Positions 1 through 8,552 of a stretch of 64,000 bases of DNA are shown here, piece by piece. The first letter of the stretch is position 1. Every line of letters starts with the position of its first letter. The stretch is from Castellaniella sp040276085 (GTDB lineage: Bacteria; Pseudomonadota; Gammaproteobacteria; Burkholderiales; Burkholderiaceae_B). The translations under genes were made by a program, and so were the position numbers. The stretch spans positions 1-64,000 of the forward strand of contig NZ_JBELOK010000003.1 of the NCBI RefSeq assembly GCF_040276085.1, read 5' to 3'. The notes beneath the pieces are model-generated. The model saw nothing but the letters and a program-made list of their open reading frames with translations. It ran no database searches and was not told the DNA's origin.

Positions 1-77
1 GCCTGAGTCCGGTTCAATACCGAAATCAGGCCTTGGCCACTTAACCCTCGACTGTCCAACTTTTGGGGGTCAGTTCA
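1..77 (+). mobile_element. 3' end of an IS3-family insertion sequence (cut by window start)
   Basis: Frame 3-44 reads LSPVQYRNQALAT then TAA. This is the C-terminal signature of many IS3-family OrfB transposases (LSPVQYR-type end). It is followed by a 25-bp terminal repeat at 53-77, which begins TGTCCAACTTTTGGGG and ends CAGTTCA; IS3-family ends carry terminal CA. The rest of the element lies upstream of the window. A near-copy of this end (23 of 25 bases identical) sits alone at 49261-49285. Confidence 0.8.
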
Positions 78-109
78 CAAGGCGCATGCCCGGCGGGGTT
101 TGTTTTTCT

Positions 110-141
110 GCCGCAACCTTGTGCCGCAACCTTGTGCCGCA
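110..141. repeat. Short tandem repeat, 13-bp unit, about 2.5 copies
   Basis: GCCGCAACCTTGT occurs at 110-122 and 123-135 and is followed by a partial copy (GCCGCA) at 136-141. It lies between the IS end and the gltL stop. No function is evident; replication slippage is a sufficient explanation. Confidence 0.7.
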
Positions 142-166
142 GCTCTTTGCCACAGCACAAGAAGAA

Positions 167-892
167 TCAATGGATGATTTTCTCCAGAAAATCCCGTGCG
201 CGGTCGGATCGGGGCGCATTGAAAAACGCCTCAACCGTGTCGGTTTCGACGATTGTCCCGGCATCCATAAAGACGATCTTGTCGGCCACCTTGCGGGCAA
301 ATCCCATCTCGTGCGTCACGCACAGCATGGTCATGCCCTCTTGTGCCAGCTCCACCATCACGGCCAACACCTCGTTGATCATCTCTGGATCCAGCGCCGA
401 GGTGGGCTCGTCAAACAGCATGACCTCTGGATCCATGCACAGCGAGCGGGCTATGGCCACGCGTTGCTGCTGCCCACCCGAGAGCTGGGAGGGATATTTT
501 TGCGCCTGGGCGGACAGCCCCACGCGCTCCAGCAACGCCAAGGCCTTGCGCTTTGCCTCGGCCGGGGGCCGGCGCAGCACTTTCTCTTGCGCGATCGTCA
601 GGTTTTGCAAGACCGACAGATGGGGAAAGAGCTCGAAGTGCTGAAACACCATGCCGATACGCTTGCGCAGGCTGGGCAGGCGGATATCGCCCGAGCGAAT
701 CGACTGGCCCTTGTACAAGATATCCCCTTCCTGAAACGCCTCCAGGCCATTGATCAGTTTGATCAGGGTGGATTTGCCAGAGCCCGACGGCCCGCAAAAA
801 ACAACGACTTCGCCAGCATTGACAGACACACTGCAGTTGCTGAGGGCCTGAAACTTGCCATACCATTTTGAAACATTATTGAGTTCAATCAT
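167..892 (-). CDS. gltL: Glutamate/aspartate ABC transporter ATP-binding protein
   Basis: This 241-residue cytoplasmic ATPase powers a polar amino acid importer. Walker A GPSGSGKST is at residues 34-42, the ABC signature LSGGQ at 137-141 and Walker B MLFDEP at 158-163. Length and motifs are normal for the GlnQ/GltL family. It is the last gene of gltI-gltJ-gltK-gltL, 30 bp after gltK. Its 3' end lies about 90 bp from an IS3-family end at 53-77, so downstream context was altered by insertion. Glu/Asp specificity rests on the binding protein gltI; membership of the polar amino acid transporter family is secure. Confidence 0.93.
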   Translation of the reverse strand: MIELNNVSKWYGKFQALSNCSVSVNAGEVVVFCGPSGSGKSTLIKLINGLEAFQEGDILYKGQSIRSGDIRLPSLRKRIGMVFQHFELFPHLSVLQNLTIAQEKVLRRPPAEAKRKALALLERVGLSAQAQKYPSQLSGGQQQRVAIARSLCMDPEVMLFDEPTSALDPEMINEVLAVMVELAQEGMTMLCVTHEMGFARKVADKIVFMDAGTIVETDTVEAFFNAPRSDRARDFLEKIIH

Positions 893-922
893 CTCGGAAT
901 TCTCCGGGCAAAAATTTGAGGC

Positions 923-1603
923 TTATGCCTGACGCGTGCGGTGCTGCACCAGCTTGACCAGTGCGCTAAGAAGGGCGCAGATCGCCCAATACACAAAGCC
1001 TGCAAACAGCAGCATCTGCACCACTGTGCCGTCACGCTCGCCGATACGGACCGAGTTACTGAAGAAATCGCCCAGGGCAATCACATACACCAAAGACGTA
1101 TCCTGGAAAATCACGATGCACTGCGTCAGCATGATGGGCAGCATCGCCCGAAACGCCTGCGGCAAAATGATGTGCCGAAACGACTGCAAAGCCGTCATGC
1201 CCAAGGCACGGGCAGCCTGAAACTGCCCAGCCGAAAGCCCCAGGATGCCGGCACGGATGATCTCGGCAAAAAAGGCAGCCTCCAGCATCGAGTACGCCAC
1301 CATGGCCGATACCAGGCGGATATCGATGCTGGGCGAGAGATCAAACACTGCCTTGAGGATCTGCGGCACCACCAGAAAAAACCACAGCAGCAGCATCACC
1401 AGCGGAATCGAGCGAAACAGGGTGATGTAGGCTTGCGCACAGACATGCAGGCCGCGCACCTTGGAGACGGTTGCCATGGCCAGCACGGTGCCAAAGGCAA
1501 TCCCGCAGGCAATGGCCACCAGCGTCACTTTAAAAGTGATCCAGGCACCCGCCGCCAAAATGGGCCACGCATCCAGCAATGAAGAAAAGTCAAAATACAG
1601 CAT
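923..1603 (-). CDS. gltK: Glutamate/aspartate ABC transporter permease (GltK type)
   Basis: This 226-residue inner-membrane permease belongs to the HisM/GltK family and has several hydrophobic spans. An EAA-type cytoplasmic loop is visible around ARALGMTALQSFRHIILPQA, where a conserved Gly-x-Pro-type coupling helix meets the ATPase. It pairs with the second permease gltJ to form the translocation pore. It starts 9 bp after the gltJ stop and precedes gltL, so all four glt genes are probably one transcript. Confidence 0.92.
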   Translation of the reverse strand: MLYFDFSSLLDAWPILAAGAWITFKVTLVAIACGIAFGTVLAMATVSKVRGLHVCAQAYITLFRSIPLVMLLLWFFLVVPQILKAVFDLSPSIDIRLVSAMVAYSMLEAAFFAEIIRAGILGLSAGQFQAARALGMTALQSFRHIILPQAFRAMLPIMLTQCIVIFQDTSLVYVIALGDFFSNSVRIGERDGTVVQMLLFAGFVYWAICALLSALVKLVQHRTRQA

Positions 1604-1612
1604 GGCTGGCTC

Positions 1613-2350
1613 CTATTCGCCCATCAGGCCTGGCCGCGCCGTCCAGCGGCGGATCAGGCTCATGATCTGAATAATCAGGAAATTAAGGACGACATACGCC
1701 AGTGTCACGAGGATGAAGGACTCGTAGGGCTGCGCGGTGTAATCCACCAGTTGCCGCGCCTGGCCGCTGAGCTCGAGCAACCCGATGGTGGAGGCCACCG
1801 CAGAGTTTTTGGAGATGATCAGAAACTCGGAGGTAAGCGGCGGCAAGATGCGCCGAAACACCTGCGGCAAAATAATATGCCGATAGGTTTGCACCAGGGT
1901 GAAGCCCATCGCCTGGCCCGCCTTTACCTGACCAATCGCCAGCGCCTGGATCCCGGCCCGCAATTGCTCGCAGATACGCGAACCCGTATATACACCCAGT
2001 GCCAGCACGGACGTGACAAAAAACTGGGTCATGGGCGCCGCACTTTTGATGGCATCGCCCAAAGAAACCGGCAGCAGCTCGGGCACCACAAAGTACCAGA
2101 TGAAAAACTGCACAATCAGCGGGATATTGCGAAAAATGGACACATACGTGACACCCGCCACCCGGGGCGTACGCCCAGGCAGCGTGCGCATTACGCCAAA
2201 CAAGGTGCCCAGCGCCAGGGCCAGGATCCACGCACAGAAGGTCAGTGCTGTTGTCAGCAAAAAACCGTGCAGGATCCAGCCCAGGTAGGTGCCGCCCTCG
2301 CCGGTGGCTACCGGCTCAAGCAGGACACCCCAGTTCCAGTGGTAATTCAT
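1613..2350 (-). CDS. gltJ: Glutamate/aspartate ABC transporter permease (GltJ type)
   Basis: This 245-residue polar amino acid permease carries the HisM-family EAA loop (GQAMGFTLVQTYRHIILPQV). The N-terminal sequence MNYHWNWGVLLEP resembles GltJ proteins, which start with a short periplasmic segment before the first span. Its ATG overlaps the gltI stop codon by 4 bp (ATGA), so translation is probably coupled to that of the binding protein. It forms a heterodimeric pore with GltK. Confidence 0.92.
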   Translation of the reverse strand: MNYHWNWGVLLEPVATGEGGTYLGWILHGFLLTTALTFCAWILALALGTLFGVMRTLPGRTPRVAGVTYVSIFRNIPLIVQFFIWYFVVPELLPVSLGDAIKSAAPMTQFFVTSVLALGVYTGSRICEQLRAGIQALAIGQVKAGQAMGFTLVQTYRHIILPQVFRRILPPLTSEFLIISKNSAVASTIGLLELSGQARQLVDYTAQPYESFILVTLAYVVLNFLIIQIMSLIRRWTARPGLMGE

Positions 2351-3276
2351 TTCGCCTCAGGGTTGATCTTGTCGTTGGGCTGGGCAAACAAACGCTTCAT
2401 GGCATCCGACATCGGGAAATCCAGATTGACCTGTTTGGGCGGGATCGGGGTCATGAACCACTTTTTATAGATCTCCGCACCCTGGCCCGAGGTTTCAACC
2501 TTGGCAATGGTCTGATCCACCAGCTGCTTCATTTGCGTATCGCCCTTGCGAACCATGCAACCGTAGGCTTCATAAGACTGCGGTGTGCCGGTGATGACGT
2601 AGTCTTGCGGGTTACGCGTTTTGGCGCGTTCTCCGGCCAGCAGCGCATCATCCATCATCATTGCCTTGGCCCGCCCGGTGGACAGCGTCAGGAAAGACTC
2701 GGAGTGGTCTTTGGCACTGATGATCCGCATGTCCATTTTTTCATCCACATTCAGCTTGCGCAAAATGATTTCGGATGTCGTGCCGGCGCCCACCACCACG
2801 GTTTGGCCCTTGAGGTCGCTGAAGTCTTTGATGCCGGAGTCTTTCTTGGCCAGCAGACGGGTGCCGATGATGAACAGGCTGTTGGAGAAAGCCACCTGCT
2901 TCTCGCGCGAGGCATTGTGCGTGGTGGTGGTGCACTCAAAATCGATGGTGCCGTTTTGCAGAAGCGAGATCCGGTTTTGCGAGGTAATCGGCAACCAGCG
3001 CACATTAAGGTTGGGCAGGTTCAGGGTTGTGCGCAGGTTATCCAGCACATGTTTGGTGAAGTCGATGGAGTAACCGATGGGTTGCTTGGCATCGTCATAG
3101 TAAGAGAACGGGATCGAGGCTTCACGAAAGCCCACCACCACTGTTTCATCGTTCTTGATTTTTTCCAGCGTGCCGGTGAAATCCGCGGCAAGGGCCAAGC
3201 CGGGCAAGAACCCGGCGATCAGCGAGGCAGCCGCCGCCTGGCGGGCAACTCCCGTGAGTGAAAAAGTGCGTTTCAT
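2347..3276 (-). CDS. gltI: Periplasmic glutamate/aspartate-binding protein
   Basis: This 309-residue type-2 periplasmic binding protein (SBP_bac_3) has an N-terminal Sec signal peptide of about 30 residues (MKRTFSLTG..., hydrophobic core, ALA-AD cleavage site). Family motifs include VVVGFREASIPFSYYD, SIDFTKHVLD and the FECTTTTHN ligand-loop region typical of GltI. It is first in the glt operon and delivers Glu/Asp to GltJK. The upstream gap of 40 bp to the next minus-strand gene is short, so the beta-propeller gene may be co-transcribed with it. Confidence 0.92.
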   Translation of the reverse strand: MKRTFSLTGVARQAAAASLIAGFLPGLALAADFTGTLEKIKNDETVVVGFREASIPFSYYDDAKQPIGYSIDFTKHVLDNLRTTLNLPNLNVRWLPITSQNRISLLQNGTIDFECTTTTHNASREKQVAFSNSLFIIGTRLLAKKDSGIKDFSDLKGQTVVVGAGTTSEIILRKLNVDEKMDMRIISAKDHSESFLTLSTGRAKAMMMDDALLAGERAKTRNPQDYVITGTPQSYEAYGCMVRKGDTQMKQLVDQTIAKVETSGQGAEIYKKWFMTPIPPKQVNLDFPMSDAMKRLFAQPNDKINPEAK

Positions 3277-3316
3277 GGTGTGTCTCCTGGTGTTGTGTTA
3301 TTGGGCGTGTTGGGGA

Positions 3317-4606
3317 TTAATCGGCATCAAGCAGCGCACTCACGTCGATGAGATACATCTGGCGTTGATGTTCATGCACAGAATCAATACAAACCTGCCG
3401 CCCGTCGCGGCTCCACCGCGGGTGCAGGTCGCAGCGGTTTTCCTTGCGCAAATCGGGGTCTGTATAAAAACTGCCTAAATCGTGACGCACCTGCTTGTCG
3501 CAGTCGTACAAAATCAGGATGCGTTCGTTGGTGTCGGGATCCGGATAGGTATCGGTCAGCAGCCAGCGGGTGTTTACCGGTGAAAACGTCATGTGGCCGT
3601 TTTCGGTAAGGATGCCTTTGCCGATGATCTCTACGCGGCCCTGGTCGGCATCCTCGTAGAGATGATAATGAATGCTGCCATTGTGGGGTGCCCAGACAAT
3701 GATGTGGTGGTCATCCCGCCACAAGGGGTGCGAGATCTGGTATTCCGACTTCTCGTAATCGTAGGTGCCCACCGCATTGGGGTCAAAATCATCGGCCAGC
3801 TGCGGCAAGGGATGGTCCGAGCACTCCAGCAGCCGCATATTGCCGCCGTCCGGATCCATCGTGATCAGGCGATGCAAGAAGCAGGTTTCGTCCTCGACAC
3901 GTTCTGTCCAGCGGTGCAGAAAGAGAACCCGCGATGAGGCCGGATTGATCTCGATGTGGCTGACCCAATGCAGGGCTTTGTCCATCGACGGGCGATGATG
4001 AAACCGGCGCAAGTCGGCATAGCTGACCAGCAAGGTGGTTTCGCCGCTTGCCAGGTCAATCGAATGGATGCCGTCGTCTTCCGGATACAGCGGCAAGTCT
4101 TGGCGCCGGCCGGTGGGCTCGCTGTAGCCGATGGTTTCGTGGGTGACATACAGGCGGCTGTAATCCACACTCAGCGCATAGCGGCTATTGGGCGCAGCTA
4201 CGTAAATCGGGCAATCCAGGTAACGGGTGTTGCCGGTTTCAATATGGTGGATGGCCGAGCCAAAGCCGGGATACGGGCCCTGGGCAGACGCCCGGCGCAC
4301 GTTGTAGATTATCTGCAAGCCATCCGCACCGTCCAGCCACTGCAGCTGGCAACCCATTTGCCAGTTCCAGGCGGTGGTCTGGCCACACACATGGTAGCGA
4401 TCCTGATCCGCAGTATCAAAATAGCCCACCTCGGCCTGCAGATCCGGCGTGAGATCCGCCGTCATCATTTCCACCTGGTTGGCCAACACAAGACGGTCCG
4501 CCTTATCCCACACCGTTTTGTCGTAATAGCCAAAAAAATGATGCCGGGATCCGTCGCCAAGGCGGCGAACAGGGCAGAAGTGCGCAGAAGAAGATTGGAA
4601 CGTCAT
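3317..4606 (-). CDS. Beta-propeller (TolB/oligogalacturonate-lyase-like) protein of unknown function
   Basis: From ATG 4606 this is a 429-residue protein; a longer frame opens at 4687, but the chosen start removes an unconserved 27-residue tail. It has no signal peptide. It begins with an HHFFGYYDKTVWD motif and contains repeated blade-like segments ending in W-x-D/H (WLLTDTYPDPD, LHPRWSRDGRQVCID), as in PD40/TolB-like propellers and the oligogalacturonate lyase fold. The lyase label is not secure, because I cannot assign its Mn-binding residues. It lies 40 bp upstream of gltI on the same strand and is divergent from a LysR gene, so a substrate-related role for the transported compound is an inference only. 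Confidence 0.6.
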   Translation of the reverse strand: MTFQSSSAHFCPVRRLGDGSRHHFFGYYDKTVWDKADRLVLANQVEMMTADLTPDLQAEVGYFDTADQDRYHVCGQTTAWNWQMGCQLQWLDGADGLQIIYNVRRASAQGPYPGFGSAIHHIETGNTRYLDCPIYVAAPNSRYALSVDYSRLYVTHETIGYSEPTGRRQDLPLYPEDDGIHSIDLASGETTLLVSYADLRRFHHRPSMDKALHWVSHIEINPASSRVLFLHRWTERVEDETCFLHRLITMDPDGGNMRLLECSDHPLPQLADDFDPNAVGTYDYEKSEYQISHPLWRDDHHIIVWAPHNGSIHYHLYEDADQGRVEIIGKGILTENGHMTFSPVNTRWLLTDTYPDPDTNERILILYDCDKQVRHDLGSFYTDPDLRKENRCDLHPRWSRDGRQVCIDSVHEHQRQMYLIDVSALLDAD

Positions 4607-4718
4607 GTCGGCGGGATCGTCAGAAAAAGAGGAAGCGTGAGGTCTTAAGCAACACAGGTTCAAACGATTATAGGGATCGACACCCATCCGGGATAATTCT
4701 ATTTTCCGCCTATACTAT

Positions 4719-4728
4719 TCAATATTGA
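4719..4728. promoter_or_regulatory. Candidate LysR operator in the divergent promoter region
   Basis: The perfect palindrome TCAATATTGA lies in the AT-rich 146-bp interval between the beta-propeller ATG (4606, minus) and the lysR ATG (4753, plus). LysR regulators usually bind such dyads (T-N11-A type) in divergent promoters. Only position and symmetry support this site. Confidence 0.35.
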
Positions 4729-4752
4729 TATACATAATCCGAGTCTTTTTCT

Positions 4753-5718
4753 ATGGCTAGATCTCTGAATTTCCAGCAGATTCAGGCGTTCAAGGCAGTG
4801 ATGGAAACCGGCACCACCACGCGGGCCGCGCAGGTGCTGAACACCACGCAACCTTCCATCAGCCGCCGCCTGTCCGAGTTGCGCCTGGCCACCGGCCTGG
4901 AACTGTTCGATATCTATAACGGGCGGCTGCGGCCCACCCGAGAAAGCCGTCAACTGTACGAGTCTGTCCGGCGTCACTTCGAAGGCCTGGAAAAAATCGA
5001 AACCGCGGTGCACGTGCTGCGCAAATCGGGCACCGGTGTTTTACGCATTGGCAGCACCCCTACCCTGGCCGCAGGCCTGCTGCCTGACGTCATGGCCGAG
5101 TTCACCCGACAAAATCCCGAGGTCTACATCAGCCTGCAAACCTTCGGCACGGCGCAGCTGCGCGACTATCTCAGCCAGGGCCTGATCGATTTTGTGCTCA
5201 CCACCGGACATATCGAAAACGCCGAGGTATCGTCCACCCGCCTGCTCAGCACCCAGGCCGTGTGCGTGCTGCCTTTGGGGCACCCCTTGGCCAGACAGCG
5301 CAGCCTCAGCCTCGAGCACCTGCAAGCACACCGCCTGGTGCTGCTGGACGATAACGATGACATCATGGTGGCCATGCGGGCCCGGCTGCGCGCCGGCAAG
5401 CGGCACGAAGACACCCTTGTCGAAACCAACTCCTCGCTTACCATCTGTGCCCTGGTGGCCGCCGGTGTGGGGGTGGGCGTAGTGAATCCGTTTGTGGCCA
5501 ATACCTTTGCCGGGCAACTGGCCGTGCGAGAACTGCGCCCCGCCATCCCGGTGGATGTCACACTGGTGCGCTCGGTGGCCCTGGCGCCCTCAATGCTGGC
5601 CAACCGGTTTGTGGAACTCCTGACCCGACAAACCCTGCCCGACCCCATCAACAGCAATCGCGCCAGCGATCAGCAATCCTCTACAATGCATCCACCATCC
5701 ACACCCACCACACCATGA
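4753..5718 (+). CDS. LysR-family transcriptional regulator
   Basis: This 321-residue regulator has an N-terminal winged helix-turn-helix at about residues 5-63 (FQQIQAFKAVMETGTTTRAA, TQPSISRRLSEL) and a C-terminal periplasmic-binding-like effector domain. The sequence style (GTTTRAAQVLNTTQPSISRRL) resembles the NocR/OccR branch that senses amino acids and opines. It is divergent from the beta-propeller and glt genes, which are its likely targets. Its stop overlaps the dgkA ATG (ATGA at 5715-5718). Confidence 0.88.
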   Translation: MARSLNFQQIQAFKAVMETGTTTRAAQVLNTTQPSISRRLSELRLATGLELFDIYNGRLRPTRESRQLYESVRRHFEGLEKIETAVHVLRKSGTGVLRIGSTPTLAAGLLPDVMAEFTRQNPEVYISLQTFGTAQLRDYLSQGLIDFVLTTGHIENAEVSSTRLLSTQAVCVLPLGHPLARQRSLSLEHLQAHRLVLLDDNDDIMVAMRARLRAGKRHEDTLVETNSSLTICALVAAGVGVGVVNPFVANTFAGQLAVRELRPAIPVDVTLVRSVALAPSMLANRFVELLTRQTLPDPINSNRASDQQSSTMHPPSTPTTP

Positions 5719-6104
5719 CCTCACCTTCTCCCTACAAAAGCACGGGCGGGCTGCAGCGCATTGTGCGGGCGTTTCGGTATTCCATGCAGGGCCTGGGCGC
5801 CGCCTGGCGCCACGAGGCTGCGTTTCGGCAAGAAACCGTACTGGCAGTCGTACTGATCCCGCTGGGCCTGTGGTGGGGCCATACGCCCCTCGAGCGCCTG
5901 CTGCTGACAGGCATGGTGGTGGGCGTACTGATTATCGAGCTGCTGAACTCGGCCATCGAAGCCTTGGCCGATGCCATCAGCACTGATCACCATCCCTTGC
6001 TGGGCCGCGCCAAAGACATTGGCAGTGCAGCGGTACTGCTGATGCTGCTGCTTACTGCCGCCACCTGGGCCTCCATACTGATTCCACGCTGGGTATCTGC
6101 CTAG
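5715..6104 (+). CDS. dgkA: Diacylglycerol kinase
   Basis: This 129-residue inner-membrane enzyme phosphorylates diacylglycerol to phosphatidate, recycling DAG released by glycan-periplasmic phosphotransfer. Three hydrophobic spans and the family signature ELLNSAIEALADAI (residues about 76-89, with catalytic and Mg-binding Glu/Asn) are visible. Length is normal for the family. It is translationally coupled to lysR (4-bp overlap), although the two have no obvious functional link. Confidence 0.93.
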   Translation: MTSPSPYKSTGGLQRIVRAFRYSMQGLGAAWRHEAAFRQETVLAVVLIPLGLWWGHTPLERLLLTGMVVGVLIIELLNSAIEALADAISTDHHPLLGRAKDIGSAAVLLMLLLTAATWASILIPRWVSA

Positions 6105-6124
6105 CTTCCTGATTTCTCAAGACC

Positions 6125-6946
6125 ATGACCCTACCCTTTACCGAAAAGCTGGCCCGCGCCTGGCACTACCAGGATTCTCAACTGATGGTGGGGCTGGATC
6201 CCGACCTGCGCCGGTTTCCCGCCGAACTGGCCGACCGCCCGGATGGCGTACTGACATTTTGCAAAGGGATTGTCGATGCCACCGCGCCCTTTGTGTGCGG
6301 CTTCAAGCCACAGATCGCCTATTTCGCGGCCCTGGGGGCCGAAGACCAGTTGCAAGACCTGTGCGACTACATCCGCACGCAGTACCCCGACCGGGTGCTG
6401 GTGCTGGATGCCAAGCGTGGCGATATCGGCAGCACGGCTACCCAATACGCCCGCGAGGCCTTCGAGCGCTATCAAGCCGATGCCGTCACCGTCAATCCGT
6501 ACATGGGGCGCGACTCCGTCCAGCCCTATATTGATTACGGCGACCGCGGGGTCATCATTTTGTGCCGCACGTCCAACCCGGGCGGGGCCGATTTGCAGGA
6601 CATGCGCCTGTCCAATGGCACGCCACTGTACCTGCACGTGGCCGACCAAGTCGCGCGGTTCTGGAACACCCAGGGCCAATGCGCGCTGGTGGTGGGCGCC
6701 ACGTTTCCGGATGAAATCGCCCAGGTACGCCGCCGGGTGGGCGACATGCCGCTGTTGATCCCGGGCATCGGCGCCCAGGGGGGCGATATCCCGGCCACCG
6801 TGCGTGCCGGGCGCACGGCCCAGGGCACGGGGATGATGATCAACTCATCGCGCGCCATTTTGTACGCGCGCAACGACGAACAATGGGCACAAGCCGCCGG
6901 CCAGGCGGCACAGGCCACGCGCGATGCCATCCGCCTGGCTCTCTGA
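6125..6946 (+). CDS. pyrF: Orotidine 5'-phosphate decarboxylase
   Basis: This 273-residue enzyme of the long (type 2) PyrF class makes UMP from OMP, the last step of pyrimidine synthesis. The catalytic tetrad motif DAKRGDIG is at residues 95-102, with Lys97 as the proton donor. Other family signatures include GLDPDLRRFP at 23-32 and the C-terminal phosphate-binding PGIGAQGG. It starts 20 bp after dgkA. Confidence 0.95.
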   Translation: MTLPFTEKLARAWHYQDSQLMVGLDPDLRRFPAELADRPDGVLTFCKGIVDATAPFVCGFKPQIAYFAALGAEDQLQDLCDYIRTQYPDRVLVLDAKRGDIGSTATQYAREAFERYQADAVTVNPYMGRDSVQPYIDYGDRGVIILCRTSNPGGADLQDMRLSNGTPLYLHVADQVARFWNTQGQCALVVGATFPDEIAQVRRRVGDMPLLIPGIGAQGGDIPATVRAGRTAQGTGMMINSSRAILYARNDEQWAQAAGQAAQATRDAIRLAL

Positions 6947-6970
6947 CAACTGTTGCAAGAAAACAAAATT

Positions 6971-6989
6971 CTATGCAGAAAACGCATAG
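6971..6989. terminator. Weak hairpin downstream of pyrF
   Basis: CTATGC (6971-6976) and GCATAG (6984-6989) form a 6-bp stem with a 7-nt loop, 25 bp after the pyrF stop. No U-tract follows on the plus strand, so this is a weak terminator candidate. Confidence 0.3.
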
Positions 6990-7045
6990 TTAGCGTTATC
7001 TACTTCTAACCACTACATAAGCCTCACCAAGATGTCTGGAAAGTA

Positions 7046-7070
7046 TTACTGAAATTATTTGTTTCAGTAA
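7046..7070. promoter_or_regulatory. Perfect 9-bp inverted repeat just upstream of the diguanylate cyclase gene
   Basis: TTACTGAAA (7046-7054) and TTTCAGTAA (7062-7070) are perfect inverted copies separated by 7 nt. They end 12 bp before the ATG at 7083. The site could be an operator overlapping the promoter, or an mRNA hairpin occluding the ribosome-binding region. No close homologue of a known site is recognised. Confidence 0.5.
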
Positions 7071-7082
7071 AATCGACCGATC

Positions 7083-8549
7083 ATGTCAGGCATTTTCTCC
7101 CGTAGCCAGTTTGGTACGCGACAACTGCTGCGAGTCGTTCCGATTGCAGTTATTGCATACTTGCTGATCGACATCAGTCTTATGCTCCGGCCCGCATTCG
7201 GGCCGGTGGGCTTCTGGCCGGCCACTGCGTTGCTGGCCGGGATGCTGCTATGCCTGCCCCGAAAACACCAATGCCTGGCCTGGCTGATGCTGGTGCCGGG
7301 TGTGCTGCTGGCCTACGGGCTCTGGTATCACAACGCGGCCTCCGGCCTGTTAAATACGGCAGTGGATCTCAGCGGGGTGTTTGTGGCCTGGTTTTTGCTG
7401 GCGCGTGTCTGGCGGCTGGAGCACCTTCGCACTCATCAAGCCATCACCAAGATCTTGGTGGCCAGCCTGGCGGCCTCGGCAAGTACCGCCCTGGCGGGCC
7501 TGCTGGTACACATTTGGCCGCAGGCGCCCCTGCGCACCGCCACCGAGGTACTGCTGCGCCAGTGGCTGGGCTACAGCACGCTGCTACCCGTATGCCTGCT
7601 GTGGTTTACCTCCCTAAGCAAGTACATACAGCACGACAGGCGCCATCATCGCACGCATCTCATCAAAGACGTCCAGTTTGTGCGCACGCCCTGGCCCATC
7701 CTCTTGCTGATATTGGCTGTCGCCCTGGCTATCGGCCTGGGCGGCCCCGGTGCGATTGCGTTCCCGATCCCGGCACTATTGCTCTGCGCATACGCCTACC
7801 AGCAGCAAACCACCGCCTGGCTGACGCTGGCAGCTGTCATGGGCGTGATGTTTGCGGATTCCCAGGAGTGGGGGCTGGTGCTGCCCAACGAGGGCTCAAT
7901 CCTGGATCAGATCTCCTTGCAGATCGGCCTGCAGCTGATGGTGGCCACGCCACTGCTGGTATCGGGCTCTCTGGCGGCCCGCAACGATCTGGTGCTGGCC
8001 CTTAACCAAGCCCTGGATCACGACGACCTCACCCATGCCCTGGCGCGCCAGGCCTTTATCCGCAGCGCCACCGAATACCTTCAGCAATCACCCGCGGCCC
8101 CCCGTGGCAACGGCGTGGTGATGATGGATATTGATCACTTCAAAACCCTGAACGACAGCCACGGCCACGCAGCGGGCGACAAAATATTGAGAGAATTTGC
8201 ACGGGCGGTGCACGATGCCATCCGCCCGGATGATCTGTTTGGACGCCTGGGCGGCGAAGAATTCGGGCTGATCCTGCCTGACACCTCTGCCGAAGATTGC
8301 CTGCAAGTGGCCGAACGCCTGCGCCACCGTATCGAAAGCATTCGTCTGTATCACAACAGCGACGAGCCGCTGCAAATTACCGTGAGTGTCGGGGTGGTGC
8401 ATGATCGCCAGATGCCCGAAGCCAGCTTCAGCGCCTTGCTATCTACCGCCGATCAGGCCATGTATCTTGCCAAGCGTAATGGCCGCAATCAAGTCAAGCA
8501 CCTGACCCCCGGCCAGATGCGTGACCTCAGCCCGGCACCCACGCTATAA
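7083..8549 (+). CDS. Membrane-bound diguanylate cyclase (MASE1-like sensor plus GGDEF)
   Basis: This 488-residue protein has an N-terminal membrane sensor of about 300 residues with roughly eight hydrophobic spans, resembling MASE1. A GGDEF domain follows from about residue 310. The active site GGEEF is at 390-394. An intact inhibitory I-site RPDD (381-384) lies exactly five residues upstream, so feedback inhibition by c-di-GMP is expected. The metal-binding MMDIDHFKTLND segment is at 347-358. It synthesises c-di-GMP; a YcgR-type receptor is encoded at 21570-22307. A long inverted repeat precedes its start. Confidence 0.9.
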   Translation: MSGIFSRSQFGTRQLLRVVPIAVIAYLLIDISLMLRPAFGPVGFWPATALLAGMLLCLPRKHQCLAWLMLVPGVLLAYGLWYHNAASGLLNTAVDLSGVFVAWFLLARVWRLEHLRTHQAITKILVASLAASASTALAGLLVHIWPQAPLRTATEVLLRQWLGYSTLLPVCLLWFTSLSKYIQHDRRHHRTHLIKDVQFVRTPWPILLLILAVALAIGLGGPGAIAFPIPALLLCAYAYQQQTTAWLTLAAVMGVMFADSQEWGLVLPNEGSILDQISLQIGLQLMVATPLLVSGSLAARNDLVLALNQALDHDDLTHALARQAFIRSATEYLQQSPAAPRGNGVVMMDIDHFKTLNDSHGHAAGDKILREFARAVHDAIRPDDLFGRLGGEEFGLILPDTSAEDCLQVAERLRHRIESIRLYHNSDEPLQITVSVGVVHDRQMPEASFSALLSTADQAMYLAKRNGRNQVKHLTPGQMRDLSPAPTL

Positions 8550-8552
8550 ATT

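Noticed and set aside
110..141. Possible CRISPR-like repeats near the window start
   Set aside because: Thirteen-bp units are directly abutting without spacers and there are no cas genes, so this is a short tandem repeat only.
86..871. Long plus-strand frame opposite gltL
   Set aside because: It is an antisense shadow of the GC-rich gltL gene; it has no domain pattern and the minus strand carries complete ABC ATPase motifs.
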